Shown: positions 11,449 to 26,176 of the stretch, in pieces
How positions within the stretch are numbered: position 1 is the first letter of the stretch
How the letters are laid out: every line of letters starts with the position of its first letter
From: Ascaris suum
Taxonomy: Eukaryota > Nematoda > Chromadorea > Rhabditida > Ascarididae
NCBI GenBank assembly: GCA_013433145.1
Contig: CM024170.1
Location: forward strand, 434,001 to 498,000
Reading direction: 5' to 3'
DNA length: 64,000 bases
The notes under the pieces: generated by a model
Seen by the model: only the letters and a program-made list of their open reading frames with translations
Database searches by the model: none
Told to the model about the DNA's origin: nothing
Program-made: the position numbers and the translations under genes

Positions 11449-13342
11449 ATGGAGGAATTTGAATTAGTGCACTCTCCAATCTCAGAGGAACGACAACTGG
11501 TAGAAGAAGGTGAACAGCAGAGGCGGAGGGAAGGCGGGTCGGAAAGTGATGAAGGCCGAAAAACGTTTCCTTCCGCGCATCTCACATAGCAAGCTGCTGA
11601 TGAAGGTTCAAGCACATTTAAGCATAAACAGCACGTATTTCCTGTGTTTTCCTTTTGGTTTTGAGATCATCAAGTGACATTACCGCCATTCGCGCACACG
11701 AGTTCGCCACAAATACGGCAGTCGGCCTATTCGCGGCTGCAAATGCAATAAGCCGCACAGCAGTTGAAAGTCCCCACAGCAAGAGAATACCGCTGAAACT
11801 CACAAGCCGGTTGTGAACATGAAGAGCATTACTAACTAAACCATACTATCAGAGGTGTGACGAAACTACGTAAACAGATCTTACTGGACAACTGGGCAGT
11901 TGAAACAACGACAGTGAATGCGACAAATTTCGCCGCTCGTTCGTTGCGCAGATCTTCTCAGGTTAGTAAAAAGTGCAAACATATAAGGTTCCAAGATGCC
12001 AGCTTGAGCAGCACTGGCGTTGCTGCCAGGAAATCTAGTGCTTGCGAAATCTGAGTTCATTGCACCCCAATTCATAAACAGTTCATATACGAACGGGGGT
12101 TATTAAAGAGGTGGTACAGGAATATGGTAGGTGCTAGAGTGAATTCAATGCAGTTACGATTTCATAATACATCCTAATGTTTGTTTCCATTTTTCTCGAC
12201 TGGAAATTTCATCTTACGCGGTGTGCGTTTGCTTGTGTGAATCTTAATGGATTCGACTCTTGCACAATGTTGGGTTCTGAAGAAGGCATCAAGAGCAACT
12301 TTGGAGCAACTCCACTTGAAAAACAAAGCAGTTCCAGTCCAAGTTGCAGTATCCATCAATGTTGAGCGTTTTTTTGCCAATGCTGTTGATTCCTCGCTTT
12401 CGGAAATCGTCTTCCAGTTCCTCGCAACGTTAGAATTTCTATTAACTGAGTAGCAGTACGAGAGGTAAAAAGGTAACAACTCGAGAAAATCATGTCCGGG
12501 CTGTATGGAGGATTTAGTACAGCCGAGGTTCACCAGGCCAAATAAGGCAAGCCAATAAATTTAATTTCGAATCGAAGATGAACTTCACAGGTACAAAATG
12601 CCGGTGAAAAAGAATAAGGGCTAAAGCCAGTTCCAAAGACGTGAAATTGGCAAGATGCATCCTTCTCGCCCTCAGCGATCCATCCCTTCAACAGCTCCGA
12701 AGCCCGGTCTGCTCGGTAACACGTGGCTCTGCGCTGCCATGTTTGAAGGGAAAATCGGCTGCAGATGCAGACGCAATTTTGGGAGGTGTTGAGCGTGGTG
12801 CCGCAGTTGCTGTTAGTATCTCTGTCGTTATAGCTTCTTCATTCGGGAGCAGAACCTACTAAGAAGCCCCATCGGCTCTCATCGGCTCTGAACACGACGT
12901 TTTCCGAATGGAGATCCGTTTTTTGTTTTAGTTCTGGCCATTTCTTCACCTCGGCCCTTCGACACTTCCCTGCATGGACCATACTTTAAAAACATTGTTG
13001 TCCCAAAGCCCTCTTCTATTCGTCGAAAAGACCGCAGCAAAAGGTGATTTTTTAAGAATCCTGCTTGACCGAGAAATTGTTGGTCAGCTCGTGTGATACC
13101 AATTGAGCAAACTTCTGGTGCCTTCCAAAGTCGTAAACTCGTAAGAGTTGTTCATTACGAAAAGTTTGGGATATAAGATCATGGAAATCAATGAACGAGT
13201 ATGCTGAAACGCTTCAGCCTCAGCAAACTACCGCAATTCGTCGAGATTAACCTTGGAGTGTCAACTTATCGAAGCTGATCCTCGACGTCATGAATCACCA
13301 GGCGGAAGCGACAAGACCGACACCAGCGAGGGTTTACTGCAG
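11449..13342 (+). CDS. Unrecognised nested gene, copy C
   Basis: Exons equivalent to those in copy A lie at 11449-11537, 11666-11809, 11853-11961 and probably 13224-13342, on the strand opposite to CDC37 and inside its last intron and beyond. The start codon has the same CCCAG/TA-ATG context, which resembles a spliced-leader acceptor. Phases of the first three exons join without a stop. The exon bases I compared match copy B. Unlike CDC37, the recognised part of this gene including its start lies wholly inside the amplified unit. The product is unknown. Confidence 0.4.
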
Positions 13343-15057
13343 GTATTCCTACCTAACAAAAGATAAATATGGCGTTTTAGCTAGACCGCTGCGTGCCTCA
13401 TTTCAGATAATAAAGAAATTTCGACGGACGTTAACTGAAGTTTTCGCCATCCGTTAAACGGCACAAGCAAACTTCAGCCCTAAGAATGAGATCATGGTGA
13501 AGCAAGAAGTATGTGCCTATAGATGATGAAAATAAAATCAGTTTCGCTAATCCGCCATGGGAAAAGCCTATATTCTGGGAAGGGCGCCCATCAACTTCGC
13601 TGCAATTCACATATTTGCGCATGTTTTATGTTGCATTAAAATAAGCATGACGCATACAACTTTTTATTTTTCTCTGCGTTTAGAACATGCGCCATCCTCC
13701 TGTGAATGCTTCCAATTGCTCTAAGTGCCCAGAAAAATTTTAAAAATCTGCTGATACATGGACTGTCGCGTTTCGAAACTCGTTGATATTTTGCCCGCAT
13801 GGGGTCATTTATCAAGCCCCAAATTTTGTGAATGTATGCCCTTTAAATTTTACGCTTCATTAACGTCCTTCATTCCATAACCTTGTTCCTCGTTTAGCGA
13901 TGAGGGCATTCTTATGTTGCTAATATATTTGAAAAAGCTAGTGGTGAGAGAATCCATGAGATCACGTGCATTCATGATATTTTAGGTATCTTTTTCCGCA
14001 ACGCTAATCGTTGAGTAATTTTCGGGAGTGGGGAATAGGGGAAGAGGATTTCGCTCCCCTTGCGTTTGAACTTTCACTTCCCCTCTTAAACTGCGATTGT
14101 AGGCAACGGCTGGTCTTCTCACTTTGCTGAGCCTGCGAAGAGTAGCGGAGGGGAGGGGCAAGGAGAGGGGGTAAGGACGAGGTGAGAGTGGAATACGAAT
14201 AAGGTAATCGGCTGCGAAAGATAAAAGAAGCGCAGGAAAGACATGTGCTCTTCGGGCAATTTCATGCATTTTCTCGCTGAACAATCTAGCAGTAATCAAA
14301 AGAATTATGGCTTCAGCACCGTGGGAAATGGCGTCATGGAGTCGAATTTCCGAGGTTACTTCCGAGGCTTCATTCTAAATGGCTACAGAAGTTTTCAATT
14401 CGCATGTTGCAAAGGCCATGAAAGTGACCAAGAAATGTATAATAGAAAAGAATGCCTACTGTGATCGAAAGGCTTTTCCTATGAAAGGTTCATAGTTTTC
14501 GGCAGCATTATGGAACACGCAGCCAACTGCTGACCTGCGGAAGACCGTCAAAGACCTCCTGTGGGTCGAGGCCACCTGGCGATGCAGCGATTCGTTTTGC
14601 CTTCTCGTCCGCTTCTTGCTCAGCAACAGCAGCATCGCGTTTATCTTTGCCCCTCTTGCGCAAACGGTCCTTAAACGCTTCCACTTCCTCACGAAACATC
14701 ACCATATATGACGGATCCGCACAACGAAACCTGAATATTCGATCACGAGGGCCTGATTTAACATGAGATTAGCTAACCGCCCAAACATTCAGATTTAGAA
14801 GCAGATACCCTGTTATGACTGATCCCATCAGGTTTTGTCAGAAAACCAAGAACGGAAAGTCTACTATCTTCCTAGCAGCCTCTCTTCTCATTAAGCATCA
14901 GGCAATCCACAGACCTCACTGAAATATGAGAACCTGACGCGATAGGTATACGTGGACACTGTTATTCACATGTCTATTTAATAATTCATTATTTCATTAT
15001 TTGTTCATCGATTCCCTAATTTACTGCTTCACACTTTCATATTCATTATTCATTATT

Positions 15058-15228
<171 letters not shown>

Positions 15229-15988
15229 AAGTTTAGCAACGTAACAAATCCAGCTAAAAGCGTGGATATCCTCGGAAAGACACCGCATTCTTATAAAAAT
15301 CTATGGGGAGTCGACCGAGAATGCGATAAAAGTCGCATAACTATGTCGGAGCTCAATTCCTCGTGGAAGGATAAGTGGCCTGAAGGAAGCTGCAAGAAAG
15401 GATGAAACGGTGAACTGCTGAGCCAGACCGGCAACGCCTATTCTGCGAAGATGCAGCCTGACAACTGAAACAGTCCATATGCTCTATAACGGTTATTTGC
15501 GATATTATGCGGTACAACGCTAGAGATATATTCCGATAAACGACTCACAGGTCAGTAGAAACTCGAATGAGAGAAACACTGAAATAGGTCCTGACGGATC
15601 GTCTTTATGGATAATTGCTTTGTGCAGAAGCAATGACTGCCCATCACTGCACATAAGAAAGCTACATACAAGGATAAATACTGCAGCGCACATGGATGCT
15701 TTGTGGCGGCTGTAATAACAAAATAGAGCTGCAAGCCTTCTGCTTCATTATTTTGGCCGTACTTAGAATAGAACAAGTGAGAGCTCATTCGATGCATAAA
15801 ATGCATTAACTGTTTTAAACTAACTTTTTGAAGAAATTTCTGATCACGTTGGTGTTGGTGGCAAGTGCATGCAATGTGCTAGACAGCTCCAGCAGATACT
15901 GTATGATGATGCACTGTTCCGCCACAACACCCATCTCCTCATCCTGCAAACAAATAGGCGCGTTCATGAAAATTTGTAGTGCATCGAC

Positions 15989-15992
<4 letters not shown>

Positions 15993-16077
<85 letters not shown>
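15993..16077. repeat. (TA)n microsatellite, unit C, second tract
   Basis: Pure AT tract of about 85 bp in the intron just upstream of CDC37 exon 4. The equivalents in B and A are about 87 and 93 bp. Confidence 0.97.
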
Positions 16078-16078
<1 letters not shown>

Positions 16079-17940
16079 TGCTCAAATTTTACCCTATTCG
16101 TTGATCACACTTCCTGCGAAGTAAATAAATAAATAAAATGGCGATCTGCGATAAAACTGATATCTTTTTTGCCGCTCATATCCCCCGAACTATGTCCAGT
16201 TACTCCAAAATGTTTCAATTTGTAAGCTTTCATTAAGCGTCTCTTGAGCGTATCTACCCACCAGAATGCACGTCATTGTTTTGAATTGTTGTGGCTCCAA
16301 TCACGATCTGCAGGAATGAAACATATTTTCATCTGCTAACATGAAAGCGTCTTTATGAATAGGAGACTTGATCTGATCGCTATTTCCAGCAATTCAACCC
16401 ACGTTACAACCGTAAACCCAGTGCCTTACAACTTGCGCTTTAAAAAATAGGGCAGATACATTTCAATCAGTCCTTAAATAAATCACGTACTTTTAGTTGC
16501 ACAGCAAGGTTAAGTGCTTCAATAGTGAGGAAGCTGGCAGAGAAATCTGAAGCTAAGTGAGGATGCTCCAGCAGAAATTTCTCCGATGACTCCAAATTGT
16601 TCAGGCGACCGAACTCCTTTAGGAGATCTCCGTTGTTCTTGAAGAACGCACACTGCAACTCCTTATTACCTCATCAGATTAATGAAAAAGTTGGAAAGTC
16701 CGCCGCAAAGGTATTCGGTAAACGGCTGCGCCATCAACACGAAAATCGAACGTGATCAAAGCCTGCTTGCAGGTCATCACAGCGGGCGAAGCGGCGATGT
16801 TTAAGATACTGACTGCTCACTCTACATTTCATCTTGGAGATGCCGCCTCTCTTCACTCTGCCTATTATCGCGACAATTCCCTGGGGAAATTTTGACGCTG
16901 TCATCAAAAAGAATTCTGGAAGATCTCAGCAGCTATCCCACTCTTTAGAAGACTACCTGAGAAAGCAATAGACCATTCACGCTGACCAGCATTTCTGTTC
17001 TATGCTTGCATAAACACTCCCGGAGTAAACCCTTTTTAACATTTTTCCCGCCGTAATCTTTTGTCTGAAAATCAGTTTGTGTTCCCTCTATCTCTGTTGA
17101 ACTGACTTCGAGGTGCTAATGTTCATTTATGACCAGGTTCAATAAGTGTAACTGCGTCATGCCATAGGTGCTGTCAAACTGACTACACTGAAACGCTTGA
17201 CCACACGTTTTTATTAAAACTTGTTTTTCGCGCTATCAGTAGGAAATCACTCCGACGAACTGAGGCCTCTCTCACTAGTAGAGGACTCACGGCTTAACTG
17301 CAACTGCCCACAACATTCTCTGAAGAATCCCGCGTACTCACTGCTATTCCAACAGGAAAGATTTGTTACCTATTGCCACTGATGATGCATACAAGCGAAT
17401 TGCCTGAGTATTTGTTTACCCTGGACCGTTGTTGTTTGCTTCTACGCTCGTCACGTTAAGTTATAAACATCGTGCCCAAGTATAGTAATCACTTATACAT
17501 TGAACGTGTATTCAGTTCGGTACTCTGGTGTTTCAGCAATGGTGTATCCCATCATATCACTTCTTATCTAGTTGCGACTTCCATTAACGAAAGCATTGAG
17601 CTTGGACGTCAAGGTTGATTACAGGCTGAACTTTGATGCAGCATATCTGCCATTGCAAGAAATGCTTTCTGTAGCGCCGAAACATTTCTTAACGCAGGAT
17701 CAAAAACTTTTCCCTGAAGAGTGTAGTATAAGCTACATTACAGTAACAGTATAGTATATTACAAGTGCTGTATTTTAGACTCAGATGTGCGCAACCTATC
17801 AGGAAAATTGCATGGGTCATTTACTGGAAGTGCCTTTAGCAGCAGTTACTTCTCCAGGACAGGCTAGGCTGATAGGTTTGAGCTAAGGCTTTCGATGCCC
17901 TCATAATCTGCCTGGTAAACCCGATTGTTGCATGAAGTAT

Positions 17941-18297
17941 AGGCCAAGTTTAAGCCTATGCCTAAGCTTAAGCCTAAGAATAAGGCCAAGTTTAAGCCTA
18001 AGCTTAAGCCAAGTTTAAGCCTAAGAATAAGGCCAAGTTTAAGCCTAAGCTTAAGGCCAAGTTTAAGCCTAAGCTTAAGGCCAAGAATAAGCCTAAGCTA
18101 AGGCCAAGAACAAGCCTAAGCTTAAGGCCAAGAATAAGCCTAAGCTTAAGGCCAAGTTTAAGCCTAAGCTTAAGGCCAAGAAGAAGCCTAAGCGTAAGGC
18201 CAAGCCTAAGCTTAAGGCTAAGCTTAAGGGCCAAGTTTAAGCCTAAGCTTAAGGCCAAGTTTAAGCCTAAGCCTAAGCCTAAGCCTAGGCCTTAGCC
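17941..18297 (-). repeat. Interstitial telomeric repeat array 2
   Basis: About 355 bp of GCCTAA and variants (GCTTAA, GGCCAA, GTTTAA), in the same orientation as array 1. It begins immediately after GCATGAAGTATA of unit C and ends in the same purer GCCTAA run and CCTTAGCCCTCAGCC as array 1. The first ~60 bp match array 3, so the unit/telomere junction is shared between copies. Confidence 0.95.
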
Positions 18298-18306
18298 CTC
18301 AGCCTT

Positions 18307-19107
18307 ACATTTAGCATGACTTCACAAGCATTCCTCTCGTTGCTGAACTTGCCAGGGTTGCAAACAAGTCTGGACAGCTTTAACGGGCTGCACAGCTTCA
18401 TATCGACAGCCATATGGAAAGTCTCATTTGTAGGTTGATGCAGAAATTTTTTAATTATCAGCGAAACCTGCGCAATTCACTGCCTCTTTGTGATTACATG
18501 TGACCGTCACTACTCGTTACTGCCCAGTGATCACCATGCTGCTGCCTTGAACGTTTCTGAATCTTTGTTCGGAGTAACAGCCTATTTAGCTTCAGCTGTC
18601 AGAAAAAGCGACAACAGAATTTTCAGCTTATTGCCGGTGCATTCTCGAGAAGTATGATATGATGCATTACCTGCCAGCAAGGATCGTTGCCCCATCTCAG
18701 GATCACTGCTTTGTGTGCTCTGAAATAGCTCCCTTGCTCCGCTCCTTTTGTTGCGCAATCAGCTTTGATTTCGTTTCCGCATTCTCACCACTGACTGCCT
18801 TATGATGAAGGCACTACCACTAGAAGTACAATGGCATGCAGCTATTCGGAACTACGAGCGTGGGAAAACATCGTGAAAATTTTTCTTTGGGTTTATTTCC
18901 ATCTCATTGGTATTCTAAATAAAGGCTTGCAGCACAACCGAGTAACACTCCTAGATAAGAGCTTTTCGTGGACCCCAAATACGGTAAAGGCGAAAAATTC
19001 TGCGCTTGAGGATTAACTTTGATTCCTTGTTTAAAACTGTCCAGACTTTTTTACTACCCTGGCAACTTCAGCAACGAGAGGAATGCTTGTGAAGTCATGC
19101 TAAATGT
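18307..19107. mobile_element. Non-autonomous inverted-repeat DNA transposon (MITE-like), copy 2
   Basis: Near-identical second copy of the 801 bp element at 8692-9492, with the same ends and the same position at the inner edge of a telomeric array. Because flanking spacer and array are shared too, it was copied by segmental duplication and not by independent transposition. Confidence 0.85.
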
Positions 19108-20487
19108 TACAAACTACATGTAAAACACCCATTTTTGTGACGTCTGCCAGAGGTTGTCGTTTTTTAACAAGTGCAAATTGGACTGCACATGTACATTTGC
19201 CAAAAGAGTTTATCGCATCACAAGTTTCGGTCAAAAGAAGTGAGGGATGAAAGAAGGAACCCTGAAGCGAAGAAGTGAGGCATGAAAAACAAAAACTGAA
19301 ACATTAGCTCCATAGCAAGGAATTTCACTTAACAAAAACATTGAACAACGATAGGCAGTAAGGACGCGTTGTTTCTCACAGAAAGCCGTTCAGAACGCTA
19401 TATAAGGAGCATTCTTGTTGAAGATTAAGGCGGCGTTTCGACAATTCGAGTGTACTTGGAGAAATCTGAGGGTCATTCATTCAGCCATTGTCACCTGAAA
19501 TGTTTTCAATGAACAGAAAGTGATAAGAACTGCGACGATATATACTGAGGACGTTTCCTCTTCCGCAACTGTACATCTGCAAATTCTGGCATGCTGGAAG
19601 GTCCGGATATAGGACACCATGGTCCCATTTGCACTCATACTTCCCTCACAAAATGAGCAGAATAGAGACTGCCTTAAGCGCGCGATGTTGTTGCTGGAGG
19701 GGCTGCTCCCTTTGTAGCGCATGCGCAGATACCTCACGCCTATGTTCGGACGAGTTAAACCTGGCATGTTTGCCACTCGAGTGCTATTAATTTCACATGC
19801 CTTATGATCTTGCTTACTGTTGACTCGCGATTTCTGCCTGTGTTCTCTGAGATGTGCGTTGAATTTCATGCAATACATATGAGCAGTTGTGCTGGAAAGA
19901 CAGTTTGTCCTTTGTGCCACCCATTGTATATGCGGATGTAAAATTACTCCCATGTGACCTCTAGCTGTAACAGAACCGATTGACTAAAATACAGACAAGG
20001 AAACAAAATGAGCGCGGAGTATTCCCGCGCTATTTGAAACGAGTTACTTGAAGGAATCGTTGCCTTCTGATATTTTAACTCAGCTCAATGAAAACCATCA
20101 CGAGCTGTTCGTCGTTTGCAATAAACTGCTTACTTATTCTATCGCAACTCACCTTTGAAGATGGAATCACGGAACCAACCACTTTAAGCAGGAAAAACTT
20201 AGCAACTAGAAGGAACAAAACTGACATAAAATAGGAACAAAACTGATATAATTGGAGATCAAATAATGAAGCAGTAGCTCTGCTTTGATTCAGCTTTCTT
20301 CGGCTTTGCCTTGGGAACCTCATTTCAGTGCAGCTTCGACCATAGGTATCCCCGAAACGATCTTCACCGCACTTGCCGAGCCTTCATGAAGTGCCTCGCC
20401 CATATGAACTCTCCACCAGCCCCGCTTTCTTCTCTAATTATCCCTCTCCCTCTAGAAAACTTGCGACTTATGAAGCACTTACCATAT
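19108..20487. repeat. Spacer S and copy-B-specific junction sequence
   Basis: Bases up to 19900 match spacer S of copy C (9493-10285). Bases 19901-20487 are not present in front of copy C. The last ~25 bp (AGCACTTACCATAT then TTAAAGATC) align imperfectly with the sequence in front of copy A. No supported gene. An 82-codon frame at 20075-20323 and frames near 20311-20763 have no recognisable product. Confidence 0.7.
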
Positions 20488-21599
20488 TTAAAGATCAAAT
20501 TGGTTGTTACAATCGGCCACACCCTAGACTGCATTCGATTCACTTGGTTTTATGCCCCACTTACGTGTCACTTTACCGTATTCCTTTCCACATTTACAAC
20601 TGTTTTGTGTTTCCGAGTGCAGCAATTCTACGCTCCCGTATCCGCTAATTGCGTATCCGAAGTCCGTACCGGAACAGCGGAAAGTGGAAAATATCCTCAA
20701 GGAGGTGAACGTATAGGCGCCGAAAATTCAGCAATAGGCGGTAGACCTTCTGTTGCACTTTAGTCTTGGAAAACTGCGAACGTATTCTGTTATACTTCCG
20801 AATTTCATTGTGATAATGACATTCCATGGTATAAAAAATGCAAACACTTCTCGTCAGCAAATCGCTATCAGCATCTTATAGGAGCCCATACCTGAATGAG
20901 TAATTGACATAGAAACGCCGATGACACTTTAATTGTGATCGATTCACTTACAAAAAAACAAATTTTTAAGACTGTTGAATAAGAATGTATGATAAAAGCT
21001 CAGTACCGGACTGGATGTTTCGCATAACGGAGTTTTCTCCATGAAATGCTTAGCAGAACGTAGATATATGAGACACAGGATAGCACTAGCCAGACTTTTT
21101 GACAAGTTAGCAGATTGTTTTAAGCCACCAAACAAAATTCAACGGTAGAGTCATTTTCCACTGGCGTCATATTCGTGCGTCCTCGACGGCATGTTTTATA
21201 TCCACGTTGCCATAGATTTTTCTCCCCAAATCTACGTCCGAAGGCCGAACTACAAAGCAGCAACGTTTGAGCCTCAAACAAGATGTGGGCAAGCATGACA
21301 TACCTCAGACTTATTGGCATTGCTTTCAGCTGCTTTGGCGTCTGGAATCCACAAACCACTATCGATGCACCTGTGCAAGTGGTAAAGAAACACTTCATGA
21401 TCCATTTTTTCGGCCACCGCCTGAAGACGCTCCACTTCCTTGCTGGCAAACGCTTCCTTCATCTCCTGCAAAAGAGCGTAGACCTCCATAAGTAGATATT
21501 TTGAATGAGTCATGAAATAGGCACCTTCAGTTTTCAGCCGCCAGCGGACATGAGTTAGAAAGCAACAAAATATTTAACTTTTTAATCTCATACCCAGTA

Positions 21600-23495
21600 A
21601 TGGAGGAATTTGAATTAGTGCACTCTCCAATCTCAGAGGAACGACAACTGGTAGAAGAAGGTGAACAGCAGAGGCGGAGGGAAGGCGGGTCGGAAAGTGA
21701 TGAAGGCCGAAAAACGTTTCCTTCCGCGCATCTCACATAGCAAGCTGCTGATGAAGGTTCAAGCACATTTAAGCATAAACAGCACGTATTTCCTGTGTTT
21801 TCCTTTTGGTTTTGAGATCATCAAGTGACATTACCGCCATTCGCGCACACGAGTTCGCCACAAATACGGCAGTCGGCCTATTCGCGGCTGCAAATGCAAT
21901 AAGCCGCACAGCAGTTGAAAGTCCCCACAGCAAGAGAATACCGCTGAAACTCACAAGCCGGTTGTGAACATGAAGAGCATTACTAACTAAACCATACTAT
22001 CAGAGGTGTGACGAAACTACGTAAACAGATCTTACTGGACAACTGGGCAGTTGAAACAACGACAGTGAATGCGACAAATTTCGCCGCTCGTTCGTTGCGC
22101 AGATCTTCTCAGGTTAGTAAAAAGTGCAAACATATAAGGTTCCAAGATGCCAGCTTGAGCAGCACTGGCGTTGCTGCCAGGAAATCTAGTGCTTGCGAAA
22201 TCTGAGTTCATTGCACCCCAATTCATAAACAGTTCATATACGAACGGGGGTTATTAAAGAGGTGGTACAGGAATATGGTAGGTGCTAGAGTGAATTCAAT
22301 GCAGTTACGATTTCATAATACATCCTAATGTTTGTTTCCATTTTTCTCGACTGGAAATTTCATCTTACGCGGTGTGCGTTTGCTTGTGTGAATCTTAATG
22401 GATTCGACTCTTGCACAATGTTGGGTTCTGAAGAAGGCATCAAGAGCAACTTTGGAGCAACTCCACTTGAAAAACAAAGCAGTTCCAGTCCAAGTTGCAG
22501 TATCCATCAATGTTGAGCGTTTTTTTTTGCCAATGCTGTTGATTCCTCGCTTTCGGAAATCGTCTTCCAGTTCCTCGCAACGTTAGAATTTCTATTAACT
22601 GAGTAGCAGTACGAGAGGTAAAAAGGTAACAACTCGAGAAAATCATGTCCGGGCTGTATGGAGGATTTAGTACAGCCGAGGTTCACCAGGCCAAATAAGG
22701 CAAGCCAATAAATTTAATTTCGAATCGAAGATGAACTTCACAGGTACAAAATGCCGGTGAAAAAGAATAAGGGCTAAAGCCAGTTCCAAAGACGTGAAAT
22801 TGGCAAGATGCATCCTTCTCGCCCTCAGCGATCCATCCCTTCAACAGCTCCGAAGCCCGGTCTGCTCGGTAACACGTGGCTCTGCGCTGCCATGTTTGAA
22901 GGGAAAATCGGCTGCAGATGCAGACGCAATTTTGGGAGGTGTTGAGCGTGGTGCCGCAGTTGCTGTTAGTATCTCTGTCGTTATAGCTTCTTCATTCGGG
23001 AGCAGAACCTACTAAGAAGCCCCATCGGCTCTCATCGGCTCTGAACACGACGTTTTCCGAATGGAGATCCGTTTTTTGTTTTAGTTCTGGCCATTTCTTC
23101 ACCTCGGCCCTTCGACACTTCCCTGCATGGACCATACTTTAAAAACATTGTTGTCCCAAAGCCCTCTTCTATTCGTCGAAAAGACCGCAGCAAAAGGTGG
23201 TTTTTTAAGAATCCTGCTTGACCGAGAAATTGTTGGTCAGCTCGTGTGATACCAATTGAGCAAACTTCTGGTGCCTTCCAAAGTCGTAAACTCGTAAGAG
23301 TTGTTCATTACGAAAAGTTTGGGATATAAGATCATGGAAATCAATGAACGAGTATGCTGAAACGCTTCAGCCTCAGCAAACTACCGCAATTCGTCGAGAT
23401 TAACCTTGGAGTGTCAACTTATCGAAGCTGATCCTCGACGTCATGAATCACCAGGCGGAAGCGACAAGACCGACACCAGCGAGGGTTTACTGCAG
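21600..23495 (+). CDS. Unrecognised nested gene, copy B
   Basis: Exons at 21600-21688, 21817-21960, 22004-22112 and probably 23377-23495, matching copies A and C. Copy A has one difference in the first exon (AGT for AGG, giving Ser for Arg). The start codon again follows CCCAG/TA. The product is unrecognised and the reading frame is intact. Confidence 0.4.
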
Positions 23496-25211
23496 GTATT
23501 CCTACCTAACAAAAGATAAATATGGCGTTTTAGCTAGACCGCTGCGTGCCTCATTTCAGATAATAAAGAAATTTCGACGGACGTTAACTGAAGTTTTCGC
23601 CATCCGTTAAACGGCACAAGCAAACTTCAGCCCTAAGAATGAGATCATGGTGAAGCAAGAAGTATGTGCCTATAGATGATGAAAATAAAATCAGTTTCGC
23701 TAATCCGCCATGGGAAAAGCCTATATTCTGGGAAGGGCGCCCATCAACTTCGCTGCAATTCACATATTTGCGCATGTTTTATGTTGCATTAAAATAAGCA
23801 TGACGCATACAACTTTTTATTTTTCTCTGCGTTTAGAACATGCGCCATCCTCCTGTGAATGCTTCCAATTGCTCTAAGTGCCCAGAAAAATTTTAAAAAT
23901 CTGCTGATACATGGACTGTCGCGTTTCGAAACTCGTTGATATTTTGCCCGCATGGGGTCATTTATCAAGCCCCAAATTTTGTGAATGTATGCCCTTTAAA
24001 TTTTACGCTTCATTAACGTCCTTCATTCCATAACCTTGTTCCTCGTTTAGCGATGAGGGCATTCTTATGTTGCTAATATATTTGAAAAAGCTAGTGGTGA
24101 GAGAATCCATGAGATCACGTGCATTCATGATATCTTAGGTATCTTTTTCCGCAACGCTAATCGTTGAGTAATTTTCGGGAGTGGGGAATAGGGGAAGAGG
24201 ATTTCGCTCCCCTTGCGTTTGAACTTTCACTTCCCCTCTTAAACTGCGATTGTAGGCAACGGCTGGTCTTCTCACTTTGCTGAGCCTGCGAAGAGTAGCG
24301 GAGGGGAGGGGCAAGGAGAGGGGGTAAGGACGAGGTGAGAGTGGAATACGAATAAGGTAATCGGCTGCGAAAGATAAAAGAAGCGCAGGAAAGACATGTG
24401 CTCTTCGGGCAATTTCATGCATTTTCTCGCTGAACAATCTAGCAGTAATCAAAAGAATTATGGCTTCAGCACCGTGGGAAATGGCGTCATGGAGTCGAAT
24501 TTCCGAGGTTACTTCCGAGGCTTCATTCTAAATGGCTACAGAAGTTTTCAATTCGCATGTTGCAAAGGCCATGAAAGTGACCAAGAAATGTATAATAGAA
24601 AAGAATGCCTACTGTGATCGAAAGGCTTTTCCTATGAAAGGTTCATAGTTTTCGGCAGCATTATGGAACACGCAGCCAACTGCTGACCTGCGGAAGACCG
24701 TCAAAGACCTCCTGTGGGTCGAGGCCACCTGGCGATGCAGCGATTCGTTTTGCCTTCTCGTCCGCTTCTTGCTCAGCAACAGCAGCATCGCGTTTATCTT
24801 TGCCCCTCTTGCGCAAACGGTCCTTAAACGCTTCCACTTCCTCACGAAACATCACCATATATGACGGATCCGCACAACGAAACCTGAATATTCGATCACG
24901 AGGGCCTGATTTAACATGAGATTAGCTAACCGCCCAAACATTCAGATTTAGAAGCAGATACCCTGTTATGACTGATCCCATCAGGTTTTGTCAGAAAACC
25001 AAGAACGGAAAGTCTACTATCTTCCTAGCAGCCTCTCTTCTCATTAAGCATCAGGCAATCCACAGACCTCACTGAAATATGAGAACCTGACGCGATAGGT
25101 ATACGTGGACACTGTTATTCACATGTCTATTTAATAATTCATTATTTCATTATTTGTTCATCGATTCCCTAATTTACTGCTTCACACTTTCATATTCATT
25201 ATTCATTATTC

Positions 25212-25324
<113 letters not shown>

Positions 25325-26084
25325 AAGTTTAGCAACGTAACAAATCCAGCTAAAAGCGTGGATATCCTCGGAAAGACACCGCATTCTTATAAAAATCTAT
25401 GGGGAGTCGACCGAGAATGCGATAAAAGTCGCATAACTATGTCGGAGCTCAATTCCTCGTGGAAGGATAAGTGGCCTGAAGGAAGCTGCAAGAAAGGATG
25501 AAACGGTGAACTGCTGAGCCAGACCGGCAACGCCTATTCTGCGAAGATGCAGCCTGACAACTGAAACAGTCCATATGCTCTATAACGGTTATTTGCGATA
25601 TTATGCGGTACAACGCTAGAGATATATTCCGATAAACGACTCACAGGTCAGTAGAAACTCGAATGAGAGAAACACTGAAATAGGTCCTGACGGATCGTCT
25701 TTATGGATAATTGCTTTGTGCAGAAGCAATGACTGCCCATCACTGCACATAAGAAAGCTACATACAAGGATAAATACTGCAGCGCACATGGATGCTTTGT
25801 GGCGGCTGTAATAACAAAATAGAGCTGCAAGCCTTCTGCTTCATTATTTTGGCCGTACTTAGAATAGAACAAGTGAGAGCTCATTCGATGCATAAAATGC
25901 ATTAACTGTTTCAAACTAACTTTTTGAAGAAATTTCTGATCACGTTGGTGTTGGTGGCAAGTGCATGCAATGTGCTAGACAGCTCCAGCAGATACTGTAT
26001 GATGATGCACTGTTCCGCCACAACACCCATCTCCTCATCCTGCAAACAAATAGGCGCGTTCATGAAAATTTGTAGTGCATCGAC

Positions 26085-26088
<4 letters not shown>

Positions 26089-26175
<87 letters not shown>
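26089..26175. repeat. (TA)n microsatellite, unit B, second tract
   Basis: AT tract of about 87 bp next to CDC37 exon 4 of copy B. Confidence 0.97.

Positions 26176-26176
<1 letters not shown>

Noticed and set aside
11376..11803. Minus-strand frames of 79 and 61 codons repeated in all units
   Set aside because: They are antisense shadows of the plus-strand nested gene exons and lie in a CDC37 intron.
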